From: a virus
Length of the DNA stretch: 64,000 nucleotides
Virus record (IMG/VR): IMGVR_UViG_3300025652_000041
Location: 1-64,000 of that record
Direction: 5' to 3' (one strand)
Shown here: positions 15,948-25,383 of the stretch, piece after piece
Numbering within the stretch: position 1 is the stretch's first letter
How the letters are laid out: each line of letters opens with the position of its first letter
Program-made: the position numbers and the translations under genes
The notes under the pieces: model-generated
What the model saw: the letters and a program-made list of their open reading frames with translations, nothing else
Told to the model about the DNA's origin: nothing
The model's database searches: none

Positions 15948-15955
15948 GTTATACT
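15927..15955 (+). promoter_or_regulatory. sigma70-type promoter for gene 43
   Basis: TTGACA 15927-15932, 17-base spacer containing the terminator T run, TATACT 15950-15955, 28 bases before the polymerase start. Confidence 0.85.
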
Positions 15956-15983
15956 ATATACATTATTCTAAAGAAGTGAGTCT

Positions 15984-18473
15984 ATGTCCAATTTTTATAC
16001 ATCGGTTGTCCGTTTTGGCAACAAACTCCTGTACCGTGGTTTCGAGAACGGCAAAGAAGTAAAACGCAGAATTCCTTTCAAACCTACTCTGTTTATGTCC
16101 GGTACCGCAGAACAATCTGATGGTTGGACTACACTTGACGGACTACCCGTACAACCAGTAACCTTTGACTCTATGTCCGAGGCGAAGGACTTCGACAAAC
16201 GTTACGAACATGTCTCCAACTTTACTATTGCAGGCAATACTAATTATGTTGCCCAATTCCTTGGAGAAGTCTTCCCCGATAAGATTGACTATGACCGTAG
16301 TCTCATCAAGACTGCGAACATCGATATCGAGGTTTTCTCTCAGGATGGTTTCCCTACTCCTGGCGCGGCCGCATATCCTGTTACCGCAATCACTATGCGT
16401 CAAGACTGTGGTACGTACTGGGTCTGGGGTTGTCAAGACTATACCGTATCTCGTGATGATGTACTCTATATCAAGTGTGACAACGAAATAGATCTACTCC
16501 AAAAGTTTGTACGTCAGTTCGAACAATACGCCCCCAATATTATTACTGGTTGGAACACACGGTTCTTCGATATTCCGTATCTGGTTAACCGTATGACTAA
16601 ACTTCTCGGTGACGATACCATGGCGAAACGTATGTCTCCGTGGGGTCTTATCCGTGAACGTAATACTACCATCAACGGTAAACCCAACCAAGAGTTTGTC
16701 CTTGAGGGTATCGAACAACTTGACTACCTCGAAGTCTTCAAGAAGTTCACCTACAATACTCTGGGTCAACAAGAATCCTATCGACTAGACCATATCGCCC
16801 ACGTAGTACTGGGTGAACGCAAACTATCCTATGAGGAACACGGTTCTCTGTTTGCCCTGTATGAGAATGACTTCCAAAAGTTCATTGACTATAACATCAA
16901 AGACGTTGAGTTGGTACATCTCCTCGATGTTAAACTTGATTTGATTTCATTAATCCTGACCATGGCCTACAAGGCGGGTGTGAACTATAACGATACTCTG
17001 GGTACGACTGCTATCTGGGACACCATCATCTACCGACTTCTGAATAAGAACAAGGTTGCGGTTCCTAAGAAGATTGAGAAACCCAAGACCGCATATCCTG
17101 GCGGTTACGTGAAAGACCCACAGGTTGGTTCGCACGACTGGGTAACCTCATTCGATTTGGCATCTCTGTATCCTAACATCATTGTACAATACAATATGTC
17201 TCCGGAGACGGTAATGGACGGATTCGTTAGCAATGTCTCGGTCGATAAGTTTCTGGACGGTTCGATTGACCTGACTGACCAGAATCTAGATTATGCTCTT
17301 GCACCTACTGGTGTTAGATTCACCCAAGATAGAGAAGGTGTGATTCCCATAATCATTAAACAGTATTACTCGGAACGTAGAGTAATCAAGAAGAAGATGT
17401 TGGAATGTCAACAGGAGATGCAGACTAACCCATCTAAAACTCTAGAGTATACCATAACTTCTCTGAATAATCAACAGATGGCAATTAAGATTCTTATGAA
17501 TTCACTTTATGGTGCCCTTGGGAATCGTTGGTTCAGATATTTCGACCAAAGAGTTGCAGAGTCCATTACTCTTGCTGGTCAACTTGCAATCAAATGGGCG
17601 GAGAGAACAGTAAACAATGAAATGCAAAAACTTCTTAAAACGGATGAAGACTACGTTGTGGCAATTGACACCGATTCTGTTTATCTTCGTATGGGGGATC
17701 TCGTTGATAAGTTTTCTCCTAGTAATCCGGTAAAGTTTCTCGACAAGATCTGTTCGGAACACTTCGAGAAACTCCTTGTAAAGTCTTATGCGGATATGGC
17801 ACTAGCGACCAATGCCTATGAGAATCGCATGGAGATGGAACGGGAGGTAATCGCTGACCGTGGTATCTGGATGGCCAAGAAACGTTACATCCTGAACGTC
17901 CACAATAACGAAGGTGTCCAGTACGCAGAACCCAAACTCAAGATGATGGGTATCGAGGCGATCAAGTCCAGTACTCCGCAGGTTGTCCGTGACAAGTTCA
18001 AGGAGATATTTCGGGTCATCGTAGAAGGTACCGAAGTAGACACACAACGATACATTTCGGACTTTAAGTCCCATTTTAAGACCTTACCGCCCGAAGCGGT
18101 TTCGTTCCCTCGGGGTGTATCGGATGTGACCAAATGGTCTGACCGTAAGACTGTGTACAAGAAAGGCACTCCTATCCATGTTCGTGGTGCGTTGATGTTC
18201 AACAAAGCACTCAAGGAAAGTTCTCTGACCAAACGGTACGAGACTATCAAGAATGGTGAGAAGATTAAGTTTTGTTACCTGAAGATGCCTAATCCAATCG
18301 GTGAGAATGTAATCTCTTATCCACTGAACCTTCCCCGTGAACTTGGACTGGATAAATATATCAATTATGATATGATGTTCAACAAAACATTCCTTGACCC
18401 ACTCACTCCCATTCTGGATGCGGTTGGTTGGGATTCTGAACCTCAGGCGTCACTAGAGGATTTCTTTGGTTGA
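15984..18473 (+). CDS. 43: gp43, family B DNA polymerase
   Basis: Replicative polymerase with proofreading exonuclease. Exo I (NIDIEVF) near 113, Exo II ([13 protein letters not shown]) near 187, Exo III (YNIKDVELV) near 302. Polymerase motif A (DLASLYPNI) near 390, motif B ([12 protein letters not shown]) near 500, motif C (DTDSVY) near 561. The C-terminus SLEDFFG is a clamp-binding peptide like that of T4. At 829 residues it is shorter than T4 gp43 (898), as in other marine T4-like phages. No intron or split is seen. Confidence 0.97.
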   Translation: MSNFYTSVVRFGNKLLYRGFENGKEVKRRIPFKPTLFMSGTAEQSDGWTTLDGLPVQPVTFDSMSEAKDFDKRYEHVSNFTIAGNTNYVAQFLGEVFPDKIDYDRSLIKTANIDIEVFSQDGFPTPGAAAYPVTAITMRQDCGTYWVWGCQDYTVSRDDVLYIKCDNEIDLLQKFVRQFEQYAPNIITGWNTRFFDIPYLVNRMTKLLGDDTMAKRMSPWGLIRERNTTINGKPNQEFVLEGIEQLDYLEVFKKFTYNTLGQQESYRLDHIAHVVLGERKLSYEEHGSLFALYENDFQKFIDYNIKDVELVHLLDVKLDLISLILTMAYKAGVNYNDTLGTTAIWDTIIYRLLNKNKVAVPKKIEKPKTAYPGGYVKDPQVGSHDWVTSFDLASLYPNIIVQYNMSPETVMDGFVSNVSVDKFLDGSIDLTDQNLDYALAPTGVRFTQDREGVIPIIIKQYYSERRVIKKKMLECQQEMQTNPSKTLEYTITSLNNQQMAIKILMNSLYGALGNRWFRYFDQRVAESITLAGQLAIKWAERTVNNEMQKLLKTDEDYVVAIDTDSVYLRMGDLVDKFSPSNPVKFLDKICSEHFEKLLVKSYADMALATNAYENRMEMEREVIADRGIWMAKKRYILNVHNNEGVQYAEPKLKMMGIEAIKSSTPQVVRDKFKEIFRVIVEGTEVDTQRYISDFKSHFKTLPPEAVSFPRGVSDVTKWSDRKTVYKKGTPIHVRGALMFNKALKESSLTKRYETIKNGEKIKFCYLKMPNPIGENVISYPLNLPRELGLDKYINYDMMFNKTFLDPLTPILDAVGWDSEPQASLEDFFG

Positions 18474-18498
18474 CAGGTGGTCGATTATTTGATATAAT
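18470..18498 (+). promoter_or_regulatory. sigma70-type promoter for the primase-like gene
   Basis: TTGACA 18470-18475, 17-base spacer, TATAAT 18493-18498. The start codon of the next gene follows after 6 bases, so the transcript has almost no leader. Confidence 0.85.
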
Positions 18499-18504
18499 GT
18501 ATCT

Positions 18505-19449
18505 ATGAATTATGAATTAACTATATTTAAATCTCAGTTCGATAACAAGACTCACCGAACAATGTCTCTGAAGAGTTGGGACAAGTTCGTTGAGTTGTTG
18601 TATGGATTGAGTCAAACTAAAGGTGAAAAGGGTGGTAGAAATTCTAGTCCTCTTATTACTCCTGCTGTGTTTGAAGCCGATAGCACACGTAGTAATAAAT
18701 CTACTTTATATTGGGGTGGTTGGTGTGCTGTTGATGTGGACAACCATAATTTTACTAATGATTTGGATTCTCTAAGGGGTGAATTAATTGATAGGTTTCG
18801 CGATCTGGACTTCATCTGTTATAGTACTGCTAGTTCTAGGGATCAGTATCTTAAATTCAGGATTGTCTTCCGACTATCGGAAACTATTGAACGAGATACG
18901 ATCAAATCCTTCTGGTACGCCCTTAATACTGAAATTGGAGAAATTGGTGACCCGCAAACAAAAGATCTTGCACGGATGTACTATGTTCCTGCAATATATC
19001 CTAGTTCTACTAATTTCTTCTTCTCTCATCTGGGCGGCAATCCAATTAATGTGGGTGAACTGATTGCGAAACATCCTTATGTTCAGAAGACTGGTAACTC
19101 TTTCCTAGATAGACTACCACCAGAGATGCAGAAGGCAGTAGTAGAACATCGTAAGAATAGTCTAAATAATACTAACTTCAATTGGACTTCATATCGCGAT
19201 TGTCCGTTCTGGCCTAAAAGGTTAGGTATAGAATACCAGACCATTTCTGAAACTGGTTGGTATGCTAAAATGTACGCGATAATGATTGCGATTGCCGGAA
19301 GTGCGGTAAGTAGAGGTTACCCCATATCATCAAACCAAATCTCTCGGTTATGTGAAGAGTTTGATAAGGAAACAGGAAACTGGTACGAGAACCGTCCTCT
19401 CAGTGTAGAGGCAGATCGTGCATTAGAATACGTTTATAGGAACGGATAA
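18505..19449 (+). CDS. Primase-polymerase (AEP)-like protein
   Basis: 314 residues resembling the archaeo-eukaryotic primase superfamily found on plasmids and phages. The metal motif VDVDNHN (Asp77, Asp79) is followed by FICYSTASS near 103-111 and FRIVFRLSE near 118-126. GDPQTKDLARMYYVPA fits the usual D...R.YYLP block. The C-terminal third is a separate helical domain (MIAIAGSAVSRGYPISSNQ). T4 instead uses a DnaG-like primase, gp61, which I do not see here. It may prime DNA or assist replication; activity is inferred. Confidence 0.62.
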   Translation: MNYELTIFKSQFDNKTHRTMSLKSWDKFVELLYGLSQTKGEKGGRNSSPLITPAVFEADSTRSNKSTLYWGGWCAVDVDNHNFTNDLDSLRGELIDRFRDLDFICYSTASSRDQYLKFRIVFRLSETIERDTIKSFWYALNTEIGEIGDPQTKDLARMYYVPAIYPSSTNFFFSHLGGNPINVGELIAKHPYVQKTGNSFLDRLPPEMQKAVVEHRKNSLNNTNFNWTSYRDCPFWPKRLGIEYQTISETGWYAKMYAIMIAIAGSAVSRGYPISSNQISRLCEEFDKETGNWYENRPLSVEADRALEYVYRNG

Positions 19450-20387
19450 TGAGAAAATATTTAGTAACAGGTGCGGCAGGATTCATTGGATCGCAATTAT
19501 GTAACAGATTGAAACGAGAAGGTCATTGGGTTATTGGTATGGATAATTACAATGACCATTTGTATAGTCCCACACTGAAACATCATCGTGTCGAACATTT
19601 TGGTATCGATGTCCTGAATGTGGATCTTCGTAATGAAGAAGAGATGGACAATCTCATCGACGGTATTAATCCCACGGATATTATTCACCTTGCAGCACAT
19701 GCCGGTGTGCGTGATTCGTTTGGTAAAGAAAAACAATATCATGCAAACAATATCGATGGTACTCAGAATCTTATTGATGCCTGTAAGAGACATGCACCGG
19801 ACGCACGTATTGTATATGCGTCAACCTCTTGTGTCTTTGCGGGTTCTGAACTACCTTGGACAGAAGGTAAGGAGACTGGTAAACAGTTGAATCCTTATGG
19901 ATGGACTAAATGGGCCAATGAATGTCAGATGCAGGGGTCTGGTCTACATACTGTTGGTCTGAGATTCTTTACTGTATATGGCCCTTGGGGTCGTCCGGAT
20001 ATGGCACTGTTTGACTTCACCAAAAATATACTTGCCGAGAAACCAATAACAGTGTATAATTATGGTGATATGAAACGTGATTTTACATACGTAGAAGATA
20101 TCCTAGATGGTATAGAATGTGTGTTGAATAATGATGTGGACGCAGGTGAGATATTTAATATTGGTCGTGGTGCACCAGTTCAACTTATGGACTTCATTTC
20201 AGAGATCGAAAAGAATACGGGCAAGTCCGCAATCAAGTTGATGGCACCACAACATCCCGCAGACACATTAGAGACTTTTTCTAACACAAGTAAGTTAGAA
20301 ACACTTGGTTATCATCCTACTACTAATATAGAAGATGGTATCCGTAATTTTTATAAATGGTATATGGAGTACAATAGTGGCAGATGA
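19449..20387 (+). CDS. NAD-dependent sugar-nucleotide epimerase
   Basis: Short-chain dehydrogenase of the extended type, most like UDP-glucuronate or UDP-glucose 4-epimerases. The Rossmann motif TGAAGFIGS is at 7-15, the catalytic YGWTK near 150, and the DNYNDHLYSP segment near 34 recalls UDP-glucuronate 4-epimerase. 312 aa is normal length. It overlaps the start of the dehydrogenase gene, and the two steps fit one pathway for nucleotide sugar supply. The preceding gene ends in a one-base overlap. Confidence 0.85.
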   Translation: MRKYLVTGAAGFIGSQLCNRLKREGHWVIGMDNYNDHLYSPTLKHHRVEHFGIDVLNVDLRNEEEMDNLIDGINPTDIIHLAAHAGVRDSFGKEKQYHANNIDGTQNLIDACKRHAPDARIVYASTSCVFAGSELPWTEGKETGKQLNPYGWTKWANECQMQGSGLHTVGLRFFTVYGPWGRPDMALFDFTKNILAEKPITVYNYGDMKRDFTYVEDILDGIECVLNNDVDAGEIFNIGRGAPVQLMDFISEIEKNTGKSAIKLMAPQHPADTLETFSNTSKLETLGYHPTTNIEDGIRNFYKWYMEYNSGR

Positions 20388-21318
20388 TTTTGATGAATAT
20401 GTTCCCGAGAAACCCGAAGGTGAATCTCAACCCGAAGGTGTGAGTAAGAAGAATCCTTTACGTATGGGTATCGTGGGACATGGGTTTGTAGGTAAGGCTG
20501 TAGAATATGCGTTCTATCATCCTATGGTAGAACACTTTATTGTTGATCCGAATAACCAAACTACTATCGATGATCTTGTGAAGTATAAACCACAGATTGC
20601 GTTTATCGCTGCACCTACTCCACAGAACTCAGAGACGGGTTTTGTGGACGCGTCTATTGTAGAAGATGCGGTACTCAAGTTGATGTACCATACTAACGCA
20701 CTTGTTGTTGTCAAATCAACAATCACTCCCGACATTGTGGATAGAATATACAATTCAATCGAACCTCAAGACTTTGATCGATTCGTGTACAATCCCGAAT
20801 TCCTGACAGAAAAGTCTGCATGTGAAGATTTCGTCAATGCGGAACATCATGTGTTTGGTGGTACGGATCCTGCGTGTAATGAACTACAACAGATCTATGA
20901 TATCTTTAGTGGGTGTAAGTCCGACAAATACTATCGTATGTCTGGGTGCGAGGCATCCTTTGTTAAGTATGCGACCAATTCCTATCTTGCAACTAAGTTG
21001 ACATTCTTCAACCAGTTGAAAGAGTTGGTGGATTCATTTGATTGTAGTTATAATATGATTACTCGTGCAATGGGTGCGGATGATCGTATCGGCATCAAAC
21101 ATACCCGTGTGCCTGGCCCTGATAAGAAACGTGGGTTTGGTGGTGCATGTCTACCCAAAGACACTATGGCACTTCTGAAGTTTTCCGAATCTCAGGGAGA
21201 AAAGTTCGATCTGTTAGAAAATGTCTTGACAATCAACAACAAATATCGTATAATATACGAGTTAGATGAACGTGAAAAAGTAAATAATATATCATTTGGA
21301 GATGAGAAAGACGTATGA
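20377..21318 (+). CDS. UDP-glucose/GDP-mannose dehydrogenase, short form
   Basis: Oxidises a nucleotide sugar to its uronic acid with NAD. GHGFVG (34-39) is the NAD site, KSTITP and EFLTEKSACEDF are family blocks, and GGACLPKD near 256-263 holds the catalytic cysteine. GTG 20377 is taken as start, with GGAG 7 bases upstream. At 313 residues it is 80-100 residues shorter than usual (390-450) and seems to lack the C-terminal sugar-nucleotide domain. It may be reduced or act as part of a complex. The uvsX promoter is inside its 3' end. Confidence 0.85.
   Translation: MADDFDEYVPEKPEGESQPEGVSKKNPLRMGIVGHGFVGKAVEYAFYHPMVEHFIVDPNNQTTIDDLVKYKPQIAFIAAPTPQNSETGFVDASIVEDAVLKLMYHTNALVVVKSTITPDIVDRIYNSIEPQDFDRFVYNPEFLTEKSACEDFVNAEHHVFGGTDPACNELQQIYDIFSGCKSDKYYRMSGCEASFVKYATNSYLATKLTFFNQLKELVDSFDCSYNMITRAMGADDRIGIKHTRVPGPDKKRGFGGACLPKDTMALLKFSESQGEKFDLLENVLTINNKYRIIYELDEREKVNNISFGDEKDV
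21226..21254 (+). promoter_or_regulatory. sigma70-type promoter for uvsX operon
   Basis: TTGACA 21226-21231, 17-base spacer, TATAAT 21249-21254, inside the dehydrogenase gene and 60 bases ahead of uvsX. Confidence 0.85.
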
Positions 21319-22382
21319 GTATAATGGATAAATTAAAGAAGAACTCCAAGGTCAAGACTGCCGAAGTCATGTCCAAGAGTAAGTTCTTCACAGAAAAAGA
21401 TATGGTTTCCACCGATGTACCTATGGTCAATGTCGCATTGTCCGGTTCTATTGACGGTGGTGTCACGCCAGGACTGACTGTTCTTGCAGGCCCATCAAAA
21501 CACTTTAAGACATCATTTGCACTGCTTATGGCAGGTGCATACTTACGGGAGAGAAAAGATGCAGTTATTTTATTCTACGATAGTGAGTTCGGTTCACCCC
21601 AATCTTATTTCGAACAGTTTGGAATTGACACTAGTCGTGTTCTTCACACTCCTATCACGAATGTAGAAGAACTAAAGTTTGACCTTATCTCTCAACTAGA
21701 AGAGATTGATCGTGACGATGACGTTATCGTTGTAATCGATTCTATCGGTAACCTTGCATCTAAGAAGGAACTTGATGACGCATTGGCAGAGAAGGGTGTT
21801 GCGGACATGTCACGTGCGAAAGCACTGAAGGGTCTGTTCCGTATGGCAACTCCATACCTTGCAATGAAGAACATCCCTATGTTGGCTATCAACCACACCT
21901 ACAAAGAGATTGGATTGTTTCCGAAGGATGTTGTTGGTGGTGGTACTGGTATCTACTACTCTGCTGATACTATCTGGATCATCGGTCGTAGACAGACTAA
22001 GACGGGTACCGAAGTTACTGGTTATGATTTCGTAGTCAACATCGAGAAGTCTCGTTACCTTAAAGAGAAGTCTAAGATTCCTATCTCAGTATCTTGGGAT
22101 GGTGGTGTCGAGAAGAACTCTGGACTACTTGATGTTGCTCTTGCCGGTGGATATGTTTTCAAACCAAGTAATGGTTGGTACCAACGTGTAGACAAAAGTA
22201 CCGGTGAGTTGGTAGATCCGAAGGTTCGACAGAAAGATACTCTGACCGATGAGTTCTGGGCACCTATTTGGGAATTTACAGACTTTGCAGAATTTATTAG
22301 AAAACAATATCAAATTGGATTGCCAATGCAAGTAGATCCTGATATAATAGTACAAATAGATGGCGAAGATATAAATGATTAA
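21315..22382 (+). CDS. uvsX: UvsX, RecA-like recombinase
   Basis: Strand-exchange protein of T4-type recombination. Walker A GPSKHFKTS near 58-66, a Walker B strand VIVVIDSIGN near 136, and the L1/L2 region INHTYKEIGLFPKDVVGGGT. 355 aa versus 391 in T4. It overlaps the previous gene by 4 bases. It works with gp46/47 and gp41, all present. Confidence 0.95.
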   Translation: MSIMDKLKKNSKVKTAEVMSKSKFFTEKDMVSTDVPMVNVALSGSIDGGVTPGLTVLAGPSKHFKTSFALLMAGAYLRERKDAVILFYDSEFGSPQSYFEQFGIDTSRVLHTPITNVEELKFDLISQLEEIDRDDDVIVVIDSIGNLASKKELDDALAEKGVADMSRAKALKGLFRMATPYLAMKNIPMLAINHTYKEIGLFPKDVVGGGTGIYYSADTIWIIGRRQTKTGTEVTGYDFVVNIEKSRYLKEKSKIPISVSWDGGVEKNSGLLDVALAGGYVFKPSNGWYQRVDKSTGELVDPKVRQKDTLTDEFWAPIWEFTDFAEFIRKQYQIGLPMQVDPDIIVQIDGEDIND

Positions 22383-22746
22383 TCTCGACAAGGTGAGTGA
22401 GGGGGTTGACTATGAGTTGATCCCTGTCGAATATGTAGATAATGAGGCCGCGTGGGATGTTCGCATCCTGCGTGGTGAGTTTACCGAAACCGTATTACGT
22501 TTTGGCACGATCAAGTATGATGGAGAACGCGATTGTCTTACCTTTGACTTTCGTGTAGTAGAATCTCCGGATGATGAGTTGGATTCTTCTAGTGAAGACC
22601 TCCAAGAATTCTCTGGTTCTATTCTAGAAGATATACTTGAACGTGGTATAAATGAAGGTTGGGTGTACGGTACTGAGAAAAAGAATGGAGAAAACGTTGG
22701 AGATCAATCTAGAACAAACGATTCTACGGAATCTATTGACGAATGA
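22375..22746 (+). CDS. Hypothetical protein between uvsX and gene 41, 123 aa
   Basis: Overlaps uvsX by 8 bases and gene 41 by about 60. A beta-rich N-terminal 65 residues (AAWDVRILRGEFTETVLRFG) is followed by an acidic tail. Marine T4-like phages often have a small protein at this place, so it may be conserved, but no function is known. Confidence 0.7.
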   Translation: MINLDKVSEGVDYELIPVEYVDNEAAWDVRILRGEFTETVLRFGTIKYDGERDCLTFDFRVVESPDDELDSSSEDLQEFSGSILEDILERGINEGWVYGTEKKNGENVGDQSRTNDSTESIDE

Positions 22747-24091
22747 TGCATATGCTAGAAAAGTTGCAGCGTTCTTAACACCCGATTATTTTGAAGGGGT
22801 CTATAAAGGTCTCTTCAATGAATTCACTAAGTTTATTGCAAAGTATAATAAACTCCCCACAATGGAAGCATTTAAGATTGAGGTCGATGAAGGTGATCGT
22901 CTCAACGATGAACAATATCGTCATGCAATCGAGATACTTCCAAACATCTTTACTGCTGAGGCAGAGAACCTTGACTGGTTGATTGATCGTACCGAGAAGT
23001 GGTGTCAAGACCGTGCGGTCTACAATTCTATCATGGAGTCTATCTCTATCATTGATGGCAAACACCAGACATTATCTAAGAATGCGATTCCTGATATTCT
23101 ATCTAAGGCACTGGGTGTTACATTTGATACTAACATCGGTCACGACTATCTTGAGAATGTTGATGGTCGATATGATTTCTACCATGAACAGAAAGAACGT
23201 ACTCCGTTTGACTTAGATCTATTCAATAAGATCACCAAGGGTGGTATACCCAATAAGACCCTGAACATTGCCCTTGCGGGTACAGGTGTCGGTAAGTCTC
23301 TGTTTATGTGTCACTGTGCGGGTGCAGCTCTGTCTATGGGTAAGAACGTATTGTACATCACCATGGAGATGGCAGAAGAACGTATCGCAGAACGTATCGA
23401 TGCGAATCTATTGAACGTACCGATTGATCAGTTAGAGAATCTATCTAAAGATATGTTCAGACAGAAAGTGAGTCAGATCTCTGCAAAGACCAACGGTAGG
23501 TTGATCATCAAAGAATATCCTACTGGTCAAGCAAATGCGTCTCACTTCCGTGCACTACTGAACGAACTGAAGTTGAAGAAGAACTTCGTACCGGATATGA
23601 TCTATATCGATTATCTAAATATCTGTTCATCTTCACGGATGAAAGCGATGGGTGGTTCTATCAACTCATATACCTATATAAAGTCTATTGCAGAAGAACT
23701 GCGTGGTCTTGCGGTAGAGTTTGATGTTCCGGTTATGTCTGCGACTCAGACTACTCGTGGTGGTTATGGTAATGATGACGTGGGTCTGGATGACACAGCA
23801 GAATCATTTGGTCTACCTGCTACTGCCGATCTTATGTTTGCATTGATCAGTAATGATGAACTTTCAAACAATGGTCAGATACTAGTTAAACAATTGAAGA
23901 ATCGTTATAACGATGTTGGTGCTGATTCACGATTTGTGGTGGGTATTGATCGTTCTAAGATGCGTCTGTTTGATGTAGACCAAAACGATTCACCTCTTAA
24001 TAAAGAAGAAGACCATGGCCCTGCATTTGATAATTCAAACTCAGGGCAAAGACTGAAGTCAGAAAATAGATTTGGAGATTTTAAACTATGA
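22685..24091 (+). CDS. 41: gp41, replicative DNA helicase
   Basis: DnaB-type hexameric helicase. Walker A GTGVGKS near 196-202, Walker B FVPDMIYIDYLN, and the H3/H4 region PVMSATQTTRGGYG. The start MEKTLEINLEQTILRN at 22685 matches T4 gp41 better than the longer frame. 469 aa versus 475 in T4. It begins inside the preceding small gene, so the two are probably coupled. No gene 59 loader is recognised nearby. Confidence 0.95.
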   Translation: MEKTLEINLEQTILRNLLTNDAYARKVAAFLTPDYFEGVYKGLFNEFTKFIAKYNKLPTMEAFKIEVDEGDRLNDEQYRHAIEILPNIFTAEAENLDWLIDRTEKWCQDRAVYNSIMESISIIDGKHQTLSKNAIPDILSKALGVTFDTNIGHDYLENVDGRYDFYHEQKERTPFDLDLFNKITKGGIPNKTLNIALAGTGVGKSLFMCHCAGAALSMGKNVLYITMEMAEERIAERIDANLLNVPIDQLENLSKDMFRQKVSQISAKTNGRLIIKEYPTGQANASHFRALLNELKLKKNFVPDMIYIDYLNICSSSRMKAMGGSINSYTYIKSIAEELRGLAVEFDVPVMSATQTTRGGYGNDDVGLDDTAESFGLPATADLMFALISNDELSNNGQILVKQLKNRYNDVGADSRFVVGIDRSKMRLFDVDQNDSPLNKEEDHGPAFDNSNSGQRLKSENRFGDFKL

Positions 24092-24252
24092 GTCCAGAAT
24101 ATCAAACATTAATAACTCTTGCCTTGATGATTGGTGCCTACTATTTGGGTAATCATCTTGGTAAGTTAAGGGGAGTTGAACTTGCCATTATTTGGTTTGA
24201 ACAACAAGGTATAACATTAACAATAGATGAGGAAGAAGAAGAAGATGAGTGA
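24088..24252 (+). CDS. Small membrane-associated protein, 54 aa
   Basis: ATGA overlap with gene 41. A hydrophobic N-terminal helix (LITLALMIGAYYLGNHLG) is followed by an amphipathic part and a highly acidic end (DEEEEEDE). It overlaps thyX by 8 bases. Similar small proteins occur beside gene 41 in marine T4-like phages. Function unknown. Confidence 0.65.
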   Translation: MSPEYQTLITLALMIGAYYLGNHLGKLRGVELAIIWFEQQGITLTIDEEEEEDE

Positions 24253-24946
24253 AGTGAATTTGGTTGCAATTAGTAAACCTAATGTTGGAGTGACTGACTG
24301 TTGGGATGCAAATGAGTTGATTGCATATACCGCACGGGTGAGTAATCCTGCTAACCAAAGTAACCGTGACACCGCACCAAAGTTGTTGAGGTATCTAATC
24401 AAACATCAACATTGGTCGCCATTTGAGATGGTGCATATGACTCTTGAAATCAAAACGACACGTGATATCTCTCGACAGATTATTCGTCACCGTTCGTTTT
24501 CATATCAAGAATTCTCCCAACGTTATGCAGAGAGTGAGAACTTCTCTACTCGTATGGCGAGAATGCAAGATCCTAAGAACCGTCAAGCATCTGTTGATAT
24601 TGCAGAGGAATATGGTGTTGGTAGTGAGGGTGTTAAATCGAGTCAGAATGGTTTGGTTGAAAATTGGAATATGAAACAAAGGAAGGTTATCTCAGCTGCG
24701 AAGGAAGCATATAACTGGGCACTAGATAATGGTATCGCAAAGGAACAGGCACGTGTGGTGTTACCCGAAGGTAATACGTGTACTACACTGTACATGGCAG
24801 GATCTTTGCGTTCTTGGATTCACTTCTGTCAGTTGCGTATGGGTATCGAAACTCAGAAGGAACATCGTATTGTTGCGGAACAGTGTTGGGAACATATCAA
24901 AACACATTTCCCTGATATAGCAGAGGCGGTAATGGAAAATGAGTAA
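24245..24946 (+). CDS. thyX: ThyX, flavin-dependent thymidylate synthase
   Basis: Makes dTMP from dUMP with FAD and methylene-THF. The ThyX signature is RHRSFSYQEFSQR near 84-96. 233 aa, complete. ATG 24245 is chosen; it lies 8 bases within the small acidic gene. T4 has the unrelated Td enzyme, so this is a non-homologous replacement common in marine phages. It receives dUMP made with the dCMP deaminase encoded at 8970. Confidence 0.95.
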   Translation: MSEVNLVAISKPNVGVTDCWDANELIAYTARVSNPANQSNRDTAPKLLRYLIKHQHWSPFEMVHMTLEIKTTRDISRQIIRHRSFSYQEFSQRYAESENFSTRMARMQDPKNRQASVDIAEEYGVGSEGVKSSQNGLVENWNMKQRKVISAAKEAYNWALDNGIAKEQARVVLPEGNTCTTLYMAGSLRSWIHFCQLRMGIETQKEHRIVAEQCWEHIKTHFPDIAEAVMENE

Positions 24947-25127
24947 ATATAGTTGTCCAGTAGTATTGGATGAAGAAGGACATCAATGCATTGAGTTTAG
25001 TGATGAATTAATGAAAGAACTTGACTTGAAGGTAGGGGATGTGATACAATGGGATCTAACAGAAGAAAGTGGTTCTTGGATTTTAAATAAAGTAAAAAAG
25101 GTAGGAGAAGAAAATGAAGAAGGGTGA
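24939..25127 (+). CDS. AbrB/MazE-like small DNA-binding protein, 62 aa
   Basis: The pattern VVLDEEGHQCIEFSDELMKELDLKVGDVIQW is the swapped-hairpin AbrB layout (strand, then LxxxLGLKxGD). Probably a dimer that binds DNA; target unknown. It overlaps thyX by 8 bases and the next gene by 14. Confidence 0.6.
   Translation: MSKYSCPVVLDEEGHQCIEFSDELMKELDLKVGDVIQWDLTEESGSWILNKVKKVGEENEEG
25021..25050 (+). promoter_or_regulatory. Possible internal promoter
   Basis: TTGACT 25021-25026, 18-base spacer, TACAAT 25045-25050. It would serve the genes from 25114 on. Weaker than the other promoters and inside a coding region. Confidence 0.35.
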
Positions 25128-25383
25128 TATCGTTACAGTGATGACGGGTGTAGGTGAATATATTGCACGATTGGATCGAATTGATGCAGGTGCGGTACAT
25201 GTACAAGACCCACGTCTTATTGTACGTGGTGAAGATGGTACGATTGGTTTCGGTCGTGGTGTATGTATGTCTGCTGTTGAAAATCCAAAGACTTTGACGT
25301 TTAGTGATGTTATTTTCACTGTACCGACAAATGAGTCTTTTGAGAAAGCATGGATCGAAGCTACTAGTGGCATTATAATTTAA
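25114..25383 (+). CDS. Small beta-barrel (Sm-like) phage protein, 89 aa
   Basis: KKGDIVTVMTGVGEYIARL followed by VHVQDPRLIVRGEDG and FGRGVCMSAVENP. The alternating strands suggest an LSm-like barrel; it is like a conserved family in marine T4-like phages. GGAGAAG precedes the ATG. Function unknown. Confidence 0.5.
   Translation: MKKGDIVTVMTGVGEYIARLDRIDAGAVHVQDPRLIVRGEDGTIGFGRGVCMSAVENPKTLTFSDVIFTVPTNESFEKAWIEATSGIII

Noticed and set aside
20032-20060. TTGCCG-17-TATAAT inside the epimerase gene
   Set aside because: Weak -35 and no gene start nearby; the dehydrogenase start is 300 bases on, and the pair is already co-translated.
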